A stretch of 64,000 nt of DNA. It comes from Pseudomonas sp. SCB32 (GTDB taxonomy: Bacteria; Pseudomonadota; Gammaproteobacteria; Pseudomonadales; Pseudomonadaceae). Below, in pieces: positions 16,144-26,401 of the stretch (positions are counted from its first letter, which is position 1; each line of letters opens with the position of its first letter). Made by a program: the position numbers and the translations under genes. Location: contig NZ_CP045118.1 of assembly GCF_009189165.1 (NCBI RefSeq), forward strand, positions 1,612,001-1,676,000, given 5' to 3'. Below the pieces are notes generated by a model. It was given only the letters and a program-made list of their open reading frames with translations, had not been told where the DNA came from and did not search any database.

Positions 16144-16814
16144 GCCTCGTGCTCCTGGTCATGACGGTTGACCCGCTCTTCCAGGCGGTTCTGCAGGTGC
16201 GACAGGATGCTGGCGAGCACCCAGTAGAGGAGCGCGGCGGCGAGGTACATGGTGAATACCTCGAAGGTGCGCGCCGTGATGAGTTGGGCCTGGCGGAACA
16301 GCTCCGGCACCTGGATGGTGGCGGCCAGCGCGGTGTCCTTGACCAGTGAGATGAAGCTGTTGCCCAGCGGCGGCAGCGCGGTGCGCGCAGCCTGCGGGAG
16401 GATCACCCGGCGCAGGGTCTGTGCGCGGGTCATGCCGATGCTCGATGCCGCCTCCCACTGGCCACGGTCGATGGAGCCGATGGCGGCGCGCAGGATCTCG
16501 CAGACATAGGCGGCCATGTTCAGCGAGAAGCCGATCAGCGCCGCGGGCAGCGGGTCGAGCTCGATGCCCAGTTGCGGCAGGCCGTAGTAGATCATGAAGA
16601 GCTGGACCAGCAACGGCGTGCCGCGGAAGAACGACACGTAGATGCGGGCGAGCCAGCTCAGGGCGGTGAAACCGTACAGGCGCATCAGCGCCAGTCCGAA
16701 ACCCAGCAGCAGTCCGAAGAACATGCCGCCTACGCTGAGGACTACCGTGAAGACCGCGCCCTTGAGCAGGAAGGGCGCGGAATCCAGCGCAAGCTGCAGG
16801 CTTGCGTCGATCAT
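16140..16814 (-). CDS. tcyL: amino-acid (cystine-type) ABC transporter permease
   Basis: 224-residue inner-membrane permease of the HisM/GlnP type with about five hydrophobic segments and the cytoplasmic EAA loop (EAASSIGMTRAQTLRRVILPQA) that docks the ATPase. It overlaps both neighbours by 4 bases (ATGA junctions), so binding protein, permease and ATPase are translated as one coupled unit. Confidence 0.88.
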   Translation of the reverse strand: MIDASLQLALDSAPFLLKGAVFTVVLSVGGMFFGLLLGFGLALMRLYGFTALSWLARIYVSFFRGTPLLVQLFMIYYGLPQLGIELDPLPAALIGFSLNMAAYVCEILRAAIGSIDRGQWEAASSIGMTRAQTLRRVILPQAARTALPPLGNSFISLVKDTALAATIQVPELFRQAQLITARTFEVFTMYLAAALLYWVLASILSHLQNRLEERVNRHDQEHEA

Positions 16815-17611
16815 TGGGTCACGTCAGCCTTGAACCACTTTTCCGAGAGCTTCTTGAGGGTGCCGTCGGCACGCAGCTTCTCGATGGCCTTGTTCAGCGC
16901 CGCGAGCAGCTCCGGGTTGCCCTTGCGCAGGGCGATACCGGCTTCCTGGCGGGCGAAGGGCGCACCGGTCAGGGTCATGGCGCCATTGGTCTTGTTGACC
17001 ATGTCGAAGGCGGCCAGGCGGTCCACCAGAATCACGTCGATGCGGCCGCTGCGCAGGTCCTGGAATTTGGTCGGATCGTCCTCGTAGGTGCGTACGTCAG
17101 CTTTTGGGACATGTTCCTTGAGCCACTGCTCGTAGTTGGTGCCCAGGCCGACGCCGACCTTCACCCCGGCGAGTTTCTCGGGGGTGTCGTACTTGCTTTC
17201 GTCACCCTTGCGCACCAGGGCCTGGATACCCGAAACGGTGTAGGGCTCGGAGAAGTCGTACTTCTTCTTGCGCTCTTCGGAGATGGTCACCTGGTTGATC
17301 ACCAGGTCCAGGCGCTTGGACTCCAGGGCGGCGAGGATGCCATCCCACTTGGTCGGCTGGAGCTTGGCCTTGACGCCCAGTTCCTTGGCGATCAGGTCGG
17401 AGAAGTCCACTTCGAAACCGGCGAGCTTGCCGCTTTCGTCCTGGAAGCTGAAGGGCGGGTAGGTTCCCTCGAGGCCGACGCGGACTTCGCCCTTGGACTT
17501 GATCTGGGCAAGCTGGTCTTCGGCGGCCTGGGCCTGGCCGAACAGACCGGCGCCGAGGGAGAGAGTCAGGCTGGCAAGCAGGAAATGACGGCGCAGTGCA
17601 GAGAAGGTCAT
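16811..17611 (-). CDS. tcyJ: cystine-type periplasmic substrate-binding protein
   Basis: 266 residues. A signal peptide ends AQAAED, followed by a family 3 solute-binding domain (GEVRVGLEGTYPPFSFQDESG is the hallmark opening) and the LDLVINQVTISEERKKKYDFS segment. The start at 17611 gives MTFSALRRHF with GGGG upstream; an in-frame extension of 13 residues lacks signal-peptide character. The 116 bases upstream are strikingly AT-rich (about 17660-17730) and are the likely promoter. CysB control is plausible but no site is assigned. Confidence 0.87.
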   Translation of the reverse strand: MTFSALRRHFLLASLTLSLGAGLFGQAQAAEDQLAQIKSKGEVRVGLEGTYPPFSFQDESGKLAGFEVDFSDLIAKELGVKAKLQPTKWDGILAALESKRLDLVINQVTISEERKKKYDFSEPYTVSGIQALVRKGDESKYDTPEKLAGVKVGVGLGTNYEQWLKEHVPKADVRTYEDDPTKFQDLRSGRIDVILVDRLAAFDMVNKTNGAMTLTGAPFARQEAGIALRKGNPELLAALNKAIEKLRADGTLKKLSEKWFKADVTQ

Positions 17612-17727
17612 GGTGAGCCCCGTTTTTGGTGTTTTATGCAGGTTAGTCAACGTCGGGTGACTATAGGGTCGTAGTTGTTATGCAATAAAATAATAAAAAA
17701 TTACATGCTTATTTCTTTGTTTGTTTT

Positions 17728-18729
17728 TCAGCTCGCCGGGTGATAGGCAAACAGCGCCGGTGAGCCTCCGGTGTGCAGGAACAGCAGCGGGCCCTGGTTG
17801 GCGAAACGCTGGCGGGCGACTCCATCGAGCAGGCCGGCCATGGCCTTGCCGGTGTAGACCGGGTCGAGCAGCAGCCCTTCATGGCTGGCCAGCAGGCGTA
17901 TCGCATCCAGTGTGCCGGCGTTGGGTTCGCCATAGCGTGGGGCGAAGTACTCGTCCCAGAGTTCCACTTTCGGCGCCTTGGCAGTGTTCTGGCCGAGGAG
18001 TTCCAGTGTGCGCTGGATCAGCCCCTCCACTTTCGGTCGTTGCGCAGCATCGGTGCGCGAGACTGTCACGCCAATGACCGGCAGTCCCGGCATGGTATCG
18101 GCCAGCGCCACGGCCAGCCCGGCATGGGTGCCGGCGCTGCCGGAGGCCAGTATCACGGCGGCGAAGCGCTGCCCGCTGTGGCGAATCTGATCGGCAAGCT
18201 CCAGCCCGGCGCGCACATAGCCCAGCGCACCGAGGGCGTTGGAGCCGCCAATGGGCACCAGGTAGGGCTTGCGGCCTTCGCGCAGCAGACGCTCACCGGT
18301 CTGCTGCAGCAGTTCGTCGGCGTTGTCCAGGTTGGGCACCAGTTCGACCTCTGTGCCGAACAGGTCCAGCAGCAGGCGGTTACCGTTGCTCAGGTAATTG
18401 TGGTCGCCGGTGTCGATGGGATTTTCCAGCAGCGCAACGCAACGCAGGCCCAGCTTGGCGGCGACGGCGGCTGTCTGGCGCACGTGGTTGGACTGGATGG
18501 CCCCCGCCGTCACCAGGGTGTCGGCACCGGCGCGCAGCGCATCGGCGGCCAGGAATTCGAGCTTGCGTACCTTGTTGCCGCCCAGCGCAAAGGGCGTGGT
18601 GTCGTCGCGCTTTGCGTGGATATCGCGGCCCAGGTGGGCGGAGAGCCGCTCCAGCTTGTCCAGCGGCGTGGGGCCGCCGGCCAGTTCGAGACGAGGGAAA
18701 CGGGCGAGCGATTCGCGCAGGGAGCTCAT
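17728..18729 (-). CDS. dcyD: D-cysteine desulfhydrase
   Basis: PLP enzyme of 333 residues that converts D-cysteine to pyruvate, sulfide and ammonia. The PLP lysine is Lys53 in [13 protein letters not shown], followed by [15 protein letters not shown]. It belongs to the same fold as ACC deaminase (about 338 residues), which cannot be excluded by length. The adjacent cystine-type transporter argues for the desulfhydrase. ATG at 18729 is preferred over an upstream start that would add 36 unrelated residues. In E. coli dcyD lies inside the transporter cluster; here it precedes it. Confidence 0.85.
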   Translation of the reverse strand: MSSLRESLARFPRLELAGGPTPLDKLERLSAHLGRDIHAKRDDTTPFALGGNKVRKLEFLAADALRAGADTLVTAGAIQSNHVRQTAAVAAKLGLRCVALLENPIDTGDHNYLSNGNRLLLDLFGTEVELVPNLDNADELLQQTGERLLREGRKPYLVPIGGSNALGALGYVRAGLELADQIRHSGQRFAAVILASGSAGTHAGLAVALADTMPGLPVIGVTVSRTDAAQRPKVEGLIQRTLELLGQNTAKAPKVELWDEYFAPRYGEPNAGTLDAIRLLASHEGLLLDPVYTGKAMAGLLDGVARQRFANQGPLLFLHTGGSPALFAYHPAS

Positions 18730-18967
18730 GGAGGCATCTCGGTTCGGCACGGTGAGACAGCCACGATAGAGCGCCAGGCGGCGCTCGGCAATGGACAGGC
18801 TGCCGCGTGGCAGGCGCTGCCGCGACAACAATTTCACAAGTTTCGTTATAAAGTTACAATTTATTCGTCGCCGGTTTCACGCAGCCTTAATTTTCTACGC
18901 TCAGGCTCGCCGGCGCGCCGCTTTCGGTCGAAGAAGGCGGACGATCCGTTCAATCGTTGGAGCATCC

Positions 18968-20925
18968 ATGAGAGTCGACCTGGATATCGAGGACCGCAGC
19001 CTGGAAGGGTTGCCGCGTTTCCAGCGCTCGGCGTACCAGTCGCGTCGCTTGATGCTGCTGGCCTGGCTGTCGGGCAGCTTCGCCGCGCTGCTGTTCCTGG
19101 CGGCGATCCTGATTGGCCTGTTCGCGTCCGACTCGCTCTGGCTGCCCTTGCTGTGCAACAACGCCGCAGCCTTGCTGTTGCTGGCGGCGGTCAGCCAGTC
19201 GGCCTGGCGAGTGGCTCACTGGCGCGCTACCGCGATCGGCTCGATGGCGCCGGCAGTGGCTGCGGAGACGCCGGTCGACCTTGCCCAGCTCAGTGCCTAC
19301 GACCGCCTGCTCGAACGCCTCAGCCGTTCCGGCCAGAGCCTGGCGCAGCGCATCGGCGTCGGTGCTCTCTGGTTGGCGGGTCTGGCGCTGGTGGCCCTGT
19401 TGGTCGTCAAGGCCGGCTGGAGCCTGGCAACCCCGGCTGCCGCGCTGGGCCAGGCCGGCTGGCTGGTCACAGGATTGCTGACCTTGGCGGCCTTCGGCCT
19501 GCTCGTGGTGGAGCGCCACCTGAGTACGGCCAGCGCGGAAGAATGGCCCGAAGCCTCCGCCCTGGCACTGATGGTGCGGGCGGTGATCGCCGTGCAATTG
19601 CTGTCGTTGCCCGGCCTGCTGTTCTCCAATGGCGAGAGCCTGTGGCCGAGCCGTTTCGTGGTGCTGGTGGGGCTGCTGCCGGCGCTGCTGGCGGTGGAGC
19701 TGATCCTGCGCGCGCTGCTCTCGGTCTTCAGCCCGCTACGGCCGCGCGAAGAACCCCGCCTGATCGGTGAAAGCCTGATTGCCGCGCAATTGCGCTGGCC
19801 GCCGCGTCCGCTGCAGTTCCTGCAGAGCGAACTGCAACAGCGTTTCGGCATCGATCTGCGTCAGGTCTGGGCCTTCGGCTTCATGCGCCGCGCGTTCCTG
19901 CCGGTGGCGGGGTTGATCCTGCTGGTGGGGTGGTTGCTTACCGGGGTCAGCGAGATTGCCATGAACGGCCGAGGCGTCTACGAGCGCTTCGGCAAACCGG
20001 TGGAGGTCTATCCGCCGGGGCTGCACGTCGGGCTGCCGTGGCCGTTCGGGCGCGTGTTGCCGGTGGAGAACGGGGTGATCCATGAGCTGGCGACCTCCGG
20101 CGATTCCGCCCGGGCGGACTTGCTGGTGGACGCCGAAGGCCCTGCGCCGGAAGCGGCCAACCGTCTGTGGGACGCCTCCCATGTCAGCGAGAACTCACAG
20201 GTGATCGCCAGCGAAGCGGGCGGCCAGCAGAGCTTCCAGATCGTCAACATGGATGTGCGCTTCGTCTACCGCATCGGCCTGAGCGACAAGGCCGCACTGG
20301 CGGCGACCTACAACAGTGCCGACGTGCCGACGCTGATCAGCAGCACCGCCAATCGCGTGCTGGTCCACGATTTCGCTGCCCGTACCCTCGACGGCGTGCT
20401 CGGGGCGGAGCGCGAGGCGCTGGCGCGGGACATCGGCAAGGCCGTGCAGGCCGACCTCGACCGCCTGGACAGCGGGGTGGAAATCCTTGCAACGGTGGTC
20501 GAGGCGATCCATCCGCCGGCCGGCGCAGCCAATGCCTACCATGGTGTACAGGCGGCGCAGATCACCGCACAGGCGCTGATCGCCCGCGAGCAGGGCAAGG
20601 CTGCCGAGCAGACCAATGCCGCACGCCAGGCCGCCAGTGCCGCGACCGACACGGCATCCGCCAGCGCGCGGGAAACCCTCGCCCAGGCCCAGGCCGCCGA
20701 TCTGCGCTTCGGCGCCGAGCGCTCCGCCTGGCAACGTGCCGGGCAGGCCTTCCTGCTCGAACAGTATTTCAGCCAGCTGGGCCAGGGCCTGGCCGGAGCC
20801 CGCAGCCTGGTCATCGATCACCGCCTGAGTGCGGACCAGGCCCCGACCCTCGACCTGCGCAGCTTCGGCGCGCCGGTCGATCCGCAGCGCGGCAAGCCCG
20901 CCAACCGTACCCAGGAGATCGCACC

Positions 20926-20929
<4 letters not shown>
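18968..20929 (+). CDS. large SPFH (HflK-like) protein with polytopic membrane domain
   Basis: 653 residues. The first ~330 carry several hydrophobic segments (LMLLAWLSGSFAALLFLAAI, LWLAGLALVALLVV, GWLVTGLLTLAAFGLLVV, FVVLVGLLPALLAVELIL). A further one (VAGLILLVGWLLTGVSEIAM) precedes an HflK-type SPFH domain (GRGVYERFGKPVEVYPPGLH ... ANRVLVHDFAARTLDGVL). An Ala/Gln-rich coiled coil ends the protein (ALIAREQGKAAEQTNAARQA). Classical HflK is about 400 residues with one membrane span, so the N-terminal half is an extra module. ATG follows the promoter region divergent from dcyD. The stop overlaps the next start (TTGA). It is the first gene of the SPFH/metal-ATPase operon. Confidence 0.85.
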
Positions 20930-21979
<1,050 letters not shown>

Positions 21980-21987
<8 letters not shown>

Positions 21988-23020
21988 GTCGCGGGAGGAG
22001 GGCGCAAGCCCCTGGCTGCAGGCCGGGCGCCTGGCGTTCCTGGCGCTGTATGGCGTGACCCTGCTGGCGGCGCTCGGCTGGGCGCTGTCCAACGTCCGCC
22101 AGATCGGCCCGGAAAGCCGGGCCGTGGTCCTGCGCATGGGCGCGCTGGAGCGCATCCAGAACGCCGGACTGCTGCTGGCCTGGCCGCGTCCGTTCGAGCA
22201 AGTGGTGATCCTGCCGTCTGCCGACCGGGTGATCGAGCGCCGTGTGGAGACCCTGTTGCGCTCCCAACAGGCGCAGAAGTCCGACCTGGATGGCAGCCTG
22301 GCGAACGACGCCACCGCGGGCTCCGGTTATCTGCTCACTGGCGATGCCGGTGTGGTGCAGCTGGATGTGCGGGTGTTCTACAAGGTCACCGCCCCCTATG
22401 AATTCGTGCTCCAGGGCGACCATGTGCTGCCGGCGCTGGATCGCCTGGTGGCGCGCAACGCCGTGGCGGTCTGCGCATCACGCGACCTGGACACCATCCT
22501 GGTCGCCCGCCCCGAGCTGATCGGCGCCGACAGCAGCGTTGCCGAGCGCCGCGAGCGCTTGCGTGGCGACCTTCAGCAGGGCATCAATCGCAGCCTGGCC
22601 GCGCTGGTCTCGGCCGGCAACGGACTGGGCGTCGAAGTCGAGCGGGTGGACGTGCAGTCCTCCTTGCCGCGCGAGGCGGTGAGCGCCTTCAATGCCGTGC
22701 TGACCGCCAGCCAGCAGGCGGAGCAGGGCGTCGCCGCCGCGCAGAACGACGCCGCCCGCCAGCTCCAGGCGGCCAACCAGGCCGCCGATCGCACGTTGCA
22801 GGTCGCCCATGCCCAGGCCAGCGAGCGCCTGGCCCGTTCCCAGGCGGATACCGCCACCATCACCAGTCTCGCCCAGACCCAGCAACAGCACGCCGACCCC
22901 GGGCTGTTGCTGCGCCTGTACCGCGAGCGCGTGCCGGGCATCCTGTCCCGTGCCGGCTCGGTGACCACTGTCAACCCAAGTGATTCCGGACACCTGATCC
23001 TCGAGGGACCGCAGCCGTGA
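21980..23020 (+). CDS. third SPFH (HflK/HflC-like) protein of the operon
   Basis: 346 residues with one N-terminal membrane span (LAFLALYGVTLLAALGWALS) and an SPFH domain (IGPESRAVVLRMGALERIQN ... FYKVTAPYEFVLQGDHVLPA). The C-terminal coiled coil is Ala/Gln-rich (ASQQAEQGVAAAQNDAARQL). It differs strongly from the other two SPFH proteins, so this is an old triplication rather than a recent one. It overlaps the preceding gene by 8 bases. SPFH proteins form large membrane rings or cages; three kinds could form a hetero-oligomer. Confidence 0.83.
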
Positions 23021-23157
23021 GCACGCTGATCGCCGGAGGCTGTGAATCAATGTGCGGACAGCGTCGTGGCGAACCGCTACGCTCGCAACACAAGCCCGGC
23101 AGCTTCGTCCGGGCGGATAACGACAATCAGGAACACCAGGGGCGGGACATCCAATGA
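23017..23157 (+). CDS. possible 46-residue protein coupled at both ends
   Basis: A GTG overlaps the stop of the third SPFH gene (GTGA), and a frame of 46 codons ends exactly where the next gene begins (ATGA overlap). The product starts MSTLIAGGCESMCGQRRGEP and is polar and basic with two cysteines (Cys-x3-Cys). It has no signal peptide and no recognised domain. The gap would otherwise be 133 bases in an operon whose other junctions are tight. An open frame of this size can occur by chance in GC-rich DNA, so confidence is modest. Confidence 0.4.
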   Translation: MSTLIAGGCESMCGQRRGEPLRSQHKPGSFVRADNDNQEHQGRDIQ

Positions 23158-23606
23158 CATCAGCCGGACTTCACACCATCCAACACACCCGAGGGGCGCT
23201 GCGACGCCTGGCCCTGCAGTGCCTGGGCGCGCTGGCGCTGGTACTGGGATGCAGCCTTCCGGCGCATGCCGACCGGGTTCTGCCCTCGGGCATGATGCTG
23301 GCGTTCGTCGACTACGCGCAGTTCCCGTCGATCACGTTGAAACGCCCCAGACCCAGCCTGCTCAAGCAGATACTCACCCTTGGGCTGTACAGGAAGAACA
23401 TCACCTATCCGGTGGCGGCGTCCGTGCGCATCCGTGACGAGGACAACCATTTCGTCGTGAATGGATTGATGCCGTTGCTCAAGGGCAAGGTCGTTGCCGT
23501 CAAGCCCGGCATCGATAAGCAGATCAACCAGATCTGGGTCCTGACCGAAGCGGAAGCGAACGAGTACGCCACCCGGCCGGGAACCCTGTTCCCACCCCTC
23601 AACTAA
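23154..23606 (+). CDS. hypothetical secreted protein in the SPFH/metal-ATPase operon
   Basis: 150 residues. A cleavable signal peptide (hydrophobic core RLALQCLGALALVLGCSLPA, cleavage after AHA) leaves a ~110-residue periplasmic protein opening DRVLPSGMMLAFVDYAQFPS. The mature part has no Cys or His cluster. I do not recognise the family. RBS-like AGGGGCGGG lies upstream. The P-type ATPase starts 18 bases after its stop. Possible periplasmic partner of the SPFH domains, which face that side. Confidence 0.7.
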   Translation: MTSAGLHTIQHTRGALRRLALQCLGALALVLGCSLPAHADRVLPSGMMLAFVDYAQFPSITLKRPRPSLLKQILTLGLYRKNITYPVAASVRIRDEDNHFVVNGLMPLLKGKVVAVKPGIDKQINQIWVLTEAEANEYATRPGTLFPPLN

Positions 23607-23624
23607 AGCAGGCACCTTCGCGGT

Positions 23625-25589
23625 ATGAGCGTTCACCACCATCACGGCCATGCGCACCACGGCCACCACCATGGCCACCTCACCGGTGGAATGCTCACCC
23701 GCGACGAACAGCGCAGCGCCGCGCGCCAGCTCAGCCTGGCGATGATCGCCCTCGGTCTGCTCATGCTGGGCCTGCTCTGGCGCTGGTTCGCCCCGCAGCA
23801 GGAAGGCGTGGCGCAGATACTCCTGGGCGTCGCCTCGCTGCTGGTCGCGGTGCCCGTCCTGCGCTCGGGCTGGTACAGCCTGCGTCATCCCAGCCTGCAC
23901 GGCATCACCGACCAGCTCATCGCCCTCGCCATGCTCGGCGCCTGGGCCACCGGCGACCTGATGACCGCCGCATTGCTGCCAATCATCATGATCTTCGGCC
24001 ATGTGCTGGAAGAGCGCAGCGTGATCGGCTCGCAGGAAGCCATCGAGGCGCTGGGCCGGCTCACCCGCAGCCAGGCCCGGCTGATCGACGCCGATGGCAG
24101 CGTGCGCGAGGTGGATAACAGTGAGCTGCGGCCGGGCGACCAAGTGGAGGTCCGAGCCGGCGACCGCGTGCCCGCCGACGGCCGTGTACTGGAAGGCCAG
24201 GCCAGCCTGGATACCGCGCCGATCACCGGTGAGTCCGTACCGCTGGAGGCAAGCGCCGGCATGGAGGTCTACGGCGGCGCGATCAACCTCGACGGCCTGC
24301 TGTGCATCGAGGTGACCCGCACCGGCGATGCCTCCACCCTCGGCAAGGTCATCGCCCTGATGCAGCGCGCCGAACAGTCCAAGCCGCCCATCACGCGCCT
24401 GCTGGAGCGCTATGCCGGGCGCTACATGGTGCTGGTGCTGCTGATCGCCGCCGTCACCTGGTTCATCACCAACGACCCGCAGGCCATGCTGGCCGTGCTG
24501 GTGGCCGCCTGCCCCTGTGCCCTGGTGCTATCGGCGCCGGCTACCGCCATTGCCGGCATCGCCGTCGCCGCCCGCCACGGCATCCTGATTCGCAGCTCGG
24601 CGTTCCTCGAGGAACTGGCCGACCTGACCTCGCTGGTGATCGACAAGACCGGCACCCTGACCTACGGCGCGCTGCGCCTGCAGGCGGTACGCACGGAGCC
24701 CGGCGAAAACCGTGACGACATCGAGCGCCTGGCCGCCAGCCTGGGCGCCGCCAGCAGCCACCCGGTCAGCCGCGCCCTGGCGTCGCTGGCACCGCACGAT
24801 GCGCACCATCCGCTGGCTGAGATCCAGGAACGCCAGGGCCTGGGCGTGGTCGCCCGGACCGGGCAGGGCGATGCCGCGCTCGGTCGTCCGGAATTGTTCA
24901 CCCGCCTGGGGATTACCACGCCGGAAGTACCGGACCATGACGGCCCCATCGCCGGTCTCTCGCTGGGCGGACGTTTCCGCGCCTGGTTGCTGCTGGCCGA
25001 CAGCGTCCGCCCGGAGGCCACTCACGCGGTGGCGGACCTGCGGGAGCTGGGGATTGGCCGGCAACTGCTGCTCACCGGCGACCGCCAGAGCGTGGCCGAT
25101 GCGCTGGCGCGCGAGGTTGGCATCGACAGCGTGGTGGCCCAGGCACTGCCCGAAGACAAGCTGAAGCGGGTCAACGAGGAGATCCGCAAGGGCTTCCGGC
25201 CGTTGGTGGTGGGGGATGGCATCAACGATTCGCTGGCGCTCAAGGCTGGCGTGGTCGGCGTGGCGATGGGCGCCGGCGGGGCGGATATCGCCCTGGCTTC
25301 GGCGGATATCGTGCTGATCGGCAGCGATCTTCGCCGTCTGGGGACCTGCGTGCGTTTGAGCCGCCAGTGCCGCAGCACCCTGCAGGTCAACGTGCTGATC
25401 GGCCTGGCCTGGACCCTGGCCATCGTCGCTGCGGCCGCCTTTGGCCTGCTGGGGGCAGCTGGGGCGATGATCGCGGCGATCCTGCACAACCTCAGCACCT
25501 TGCTGGTGTTGGGCAACGCTGGCCGCCTGCTGCGCTTCGACGAAGCCCTCGGCCAGCCGGGCGCTCGTCTTGCCGACGCAGCGGCGTGA
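23625..25589 (+). CDS. P1B-type metal-transporting ATPase with histidine-rich N-terminus
   Basis: 654 residues. An N-terminal His tail (11 His within residues 4-18) replaces the usual heavy-metal-associated domain. Motifs: TGES 201-204, metal-site CPC 296-298 (AACPCALVLSAP), phosphorylated Asp340 in DKTGT, the P1B-specific HP pair 379-380 and GDGIND 530-535. The last membrane pair ends HNLSTLLVLGNAGRLL, which has neither the Met-Ser-Ser of Cu pumps nor the Asp of Zn/Cd pumps; it is nearer in form to the HEGxT of P1B-4 pumps, but with CPC rather than SPC. The exported metal is therefore uncertain. RBS is weak, and coupling to the upstream gene is likely. Confidence 0.93.
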   Translation: MSVHHHHGHAHHGHHHGHLTGGMLTRDEQRSAARQLSLAMIALGLLMLGLLWRWFAPQQEGVAQILLGVASLLVAVPVLRSGWYSLRHPSLHGITDQLIALAMLGAWATGDLMTAALLPIIMIFGHVLEERSVIGSQEAIEALGRLTRSQARLIDADGSVREVDNSELRPGDQVEVRAGDRVPADGRVLEGQASLDTAPITGESVPLEASAGMEVYGGAINLDGLLCIEVTRTGDASTLGKVIALMQRAEQSKPPITRLLERYAGRYMVLVLLIAAVTWFITNDPQAMLAVLVAACPCALVLSAPATAIAGIAVAARHGILIRSSAFLEELADLTSLVIDKTGTLTYGALRLQAVRTEPGENRDDIERLAASLGAASSHPVSRALASLAPHDAHHPLAEIQERQGLGVVARTGQGDAALGRPELFTRLGITTPEVPDHDGPIAGLSLGGRFRAWLLLADSVRPEATHAVADLRELGIGRQLLLTGDRQSVADALAREVGIDSVVAQALPEDKLKRVNEEIRKGFRPLVVGDGINDSLALKAGVVGVAMGAGGADIALASADIVLIGSDLRRLGTCVRLSRQCRSTLQVNVLIGLAWTLAIVAAAAFGLLGAAGAMIAAILHNLSTLLVLGNAGRLLRFDEALGQPGARLADAAA

Positions 25590-25653
25590 GCCGCAGGTCG
25601 GCGAGATCGGCTATCATGTGTGCCGTTCCAATCTCTTGCAGACCCCTAGAACC

Positions 25654-25860
25654 ATGACTTCCTCTCAGCAGCCGCCCCGCGACGACAGCGCGGACAACGC
25701 TCAAGACTCCACCACCCTGTCCCTGACCGAACTCGCCAAGGCCGCCCTGGCGGCGCAGAAGCAGGCGAAATCGGCCTATCAGCACCGCAAGCCGCACGAC
25801 AAGGCGGAGTTCCGTCCGCCACATCCGCGCGGCTCACGCCGCTCGATGGGCAAGCGCTGA
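25654..25860 (+). CDS. small hypothetical protein, basic C-terminus
   Basis: 68 residues. It has a polar N-terminus (MTSSQQPPRDDSADNAQDS), an Ala/Lys helix (LTELAKAALAAQKQAKSAYQ) and a basic tail rich in Arg, Pro and His. No signal peptide or membrane segment; I recognise no domain. The ATG is preferred over an upstream in-frame start 84 bases earlier. It sits 64 bases after the ATPase gene and may have its own promoter. The following 198 bases (25861-26058) show no gene or clear signal. Confidence 0.6.
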   Translation: MTSSQQPPRDDSADNAQDSTTLSLTELAKAALAAQKQAKSAYQHRKPHDKAEFRPPHPRGSRRSMGKR

Positions 25861-26058
25861 GACAAGCTTCCACCGGTGAGCTCTCCAGGTAGTTCGACAT
25901 GCCTGGCGGGTCCGGAGGCTGAACTGCGTCGCTGTGTTCGGGTCGAATTTCCACCGCCACCTTCAGGCGGTCGTTCGAATCATCAGCCCGCTTTCGCGAA
26001 ACCGTCAGGGAACGACGGGCGCGCCACCCCTCGGCGCATCGCGTAGCAAGGAGAAGCC

Positions 26059-26313
26059 ATGAAATATCTGCTCCCCGTACTCGCCCTGCTGGCCCTGGGT
26101 GGTTGCATCACCATGACCGGCAATTACGAAGTTAGCGCCCACGACGAAGCGGGCAACGCCCTGGGCAAGGGCAAGTTCCTCGCCCACGGCAGCGGCATCT
26201 ACACCGTGCGCAACTCCCTCTGCTCCGTATACCCCAAGGCCATCGTGACCATCCGCGACGTGGGCAACGACCAGGAGTTGGAGGGCGAGAGCCCGTACCG
26301 CTGCCACAAGTGA
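26059..26313 (+). CDS. small lipoprotein, function unknown
   Basis: 84 residues. The signal sequence ends LALGGC (lipobox), leaving a ~66-residue outer-membrane or periplasmic lipoprotein with two further cysteines (SLCSVY and YRCHK) that could form a disulfide. RBS AAGGAGAAG precedes ATG by 6 bases. No family recognised. It converges with the MCE lipid-transport operon. Confidence 0.75.
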   Translation: MKYLLPVLALLALGGCITMTGNYEVSAHDEAGNALGKGKFLAHGSGIYTVRNSLCSVYPKAIVTIRDVGNDQELEGESPYRCHK

Positions 26314-26401
26314 TGGGCGGTGATTGCCGCACCTGACTACCAGGCAAGCACCTTCGGCGACCTGCGCCCGGTAGGCGATACCTGCGAGGAAGGCCTCTGG
26401 A

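Noticed and set aside
23042..23437. Alternative frame starting GTG at 23042 across the small-gene gap
   Set aside because: It runs out of frame through the secreted 150-residue protein, which has a convincing signal peptide; the translation is Pro/Arg-rich noise.
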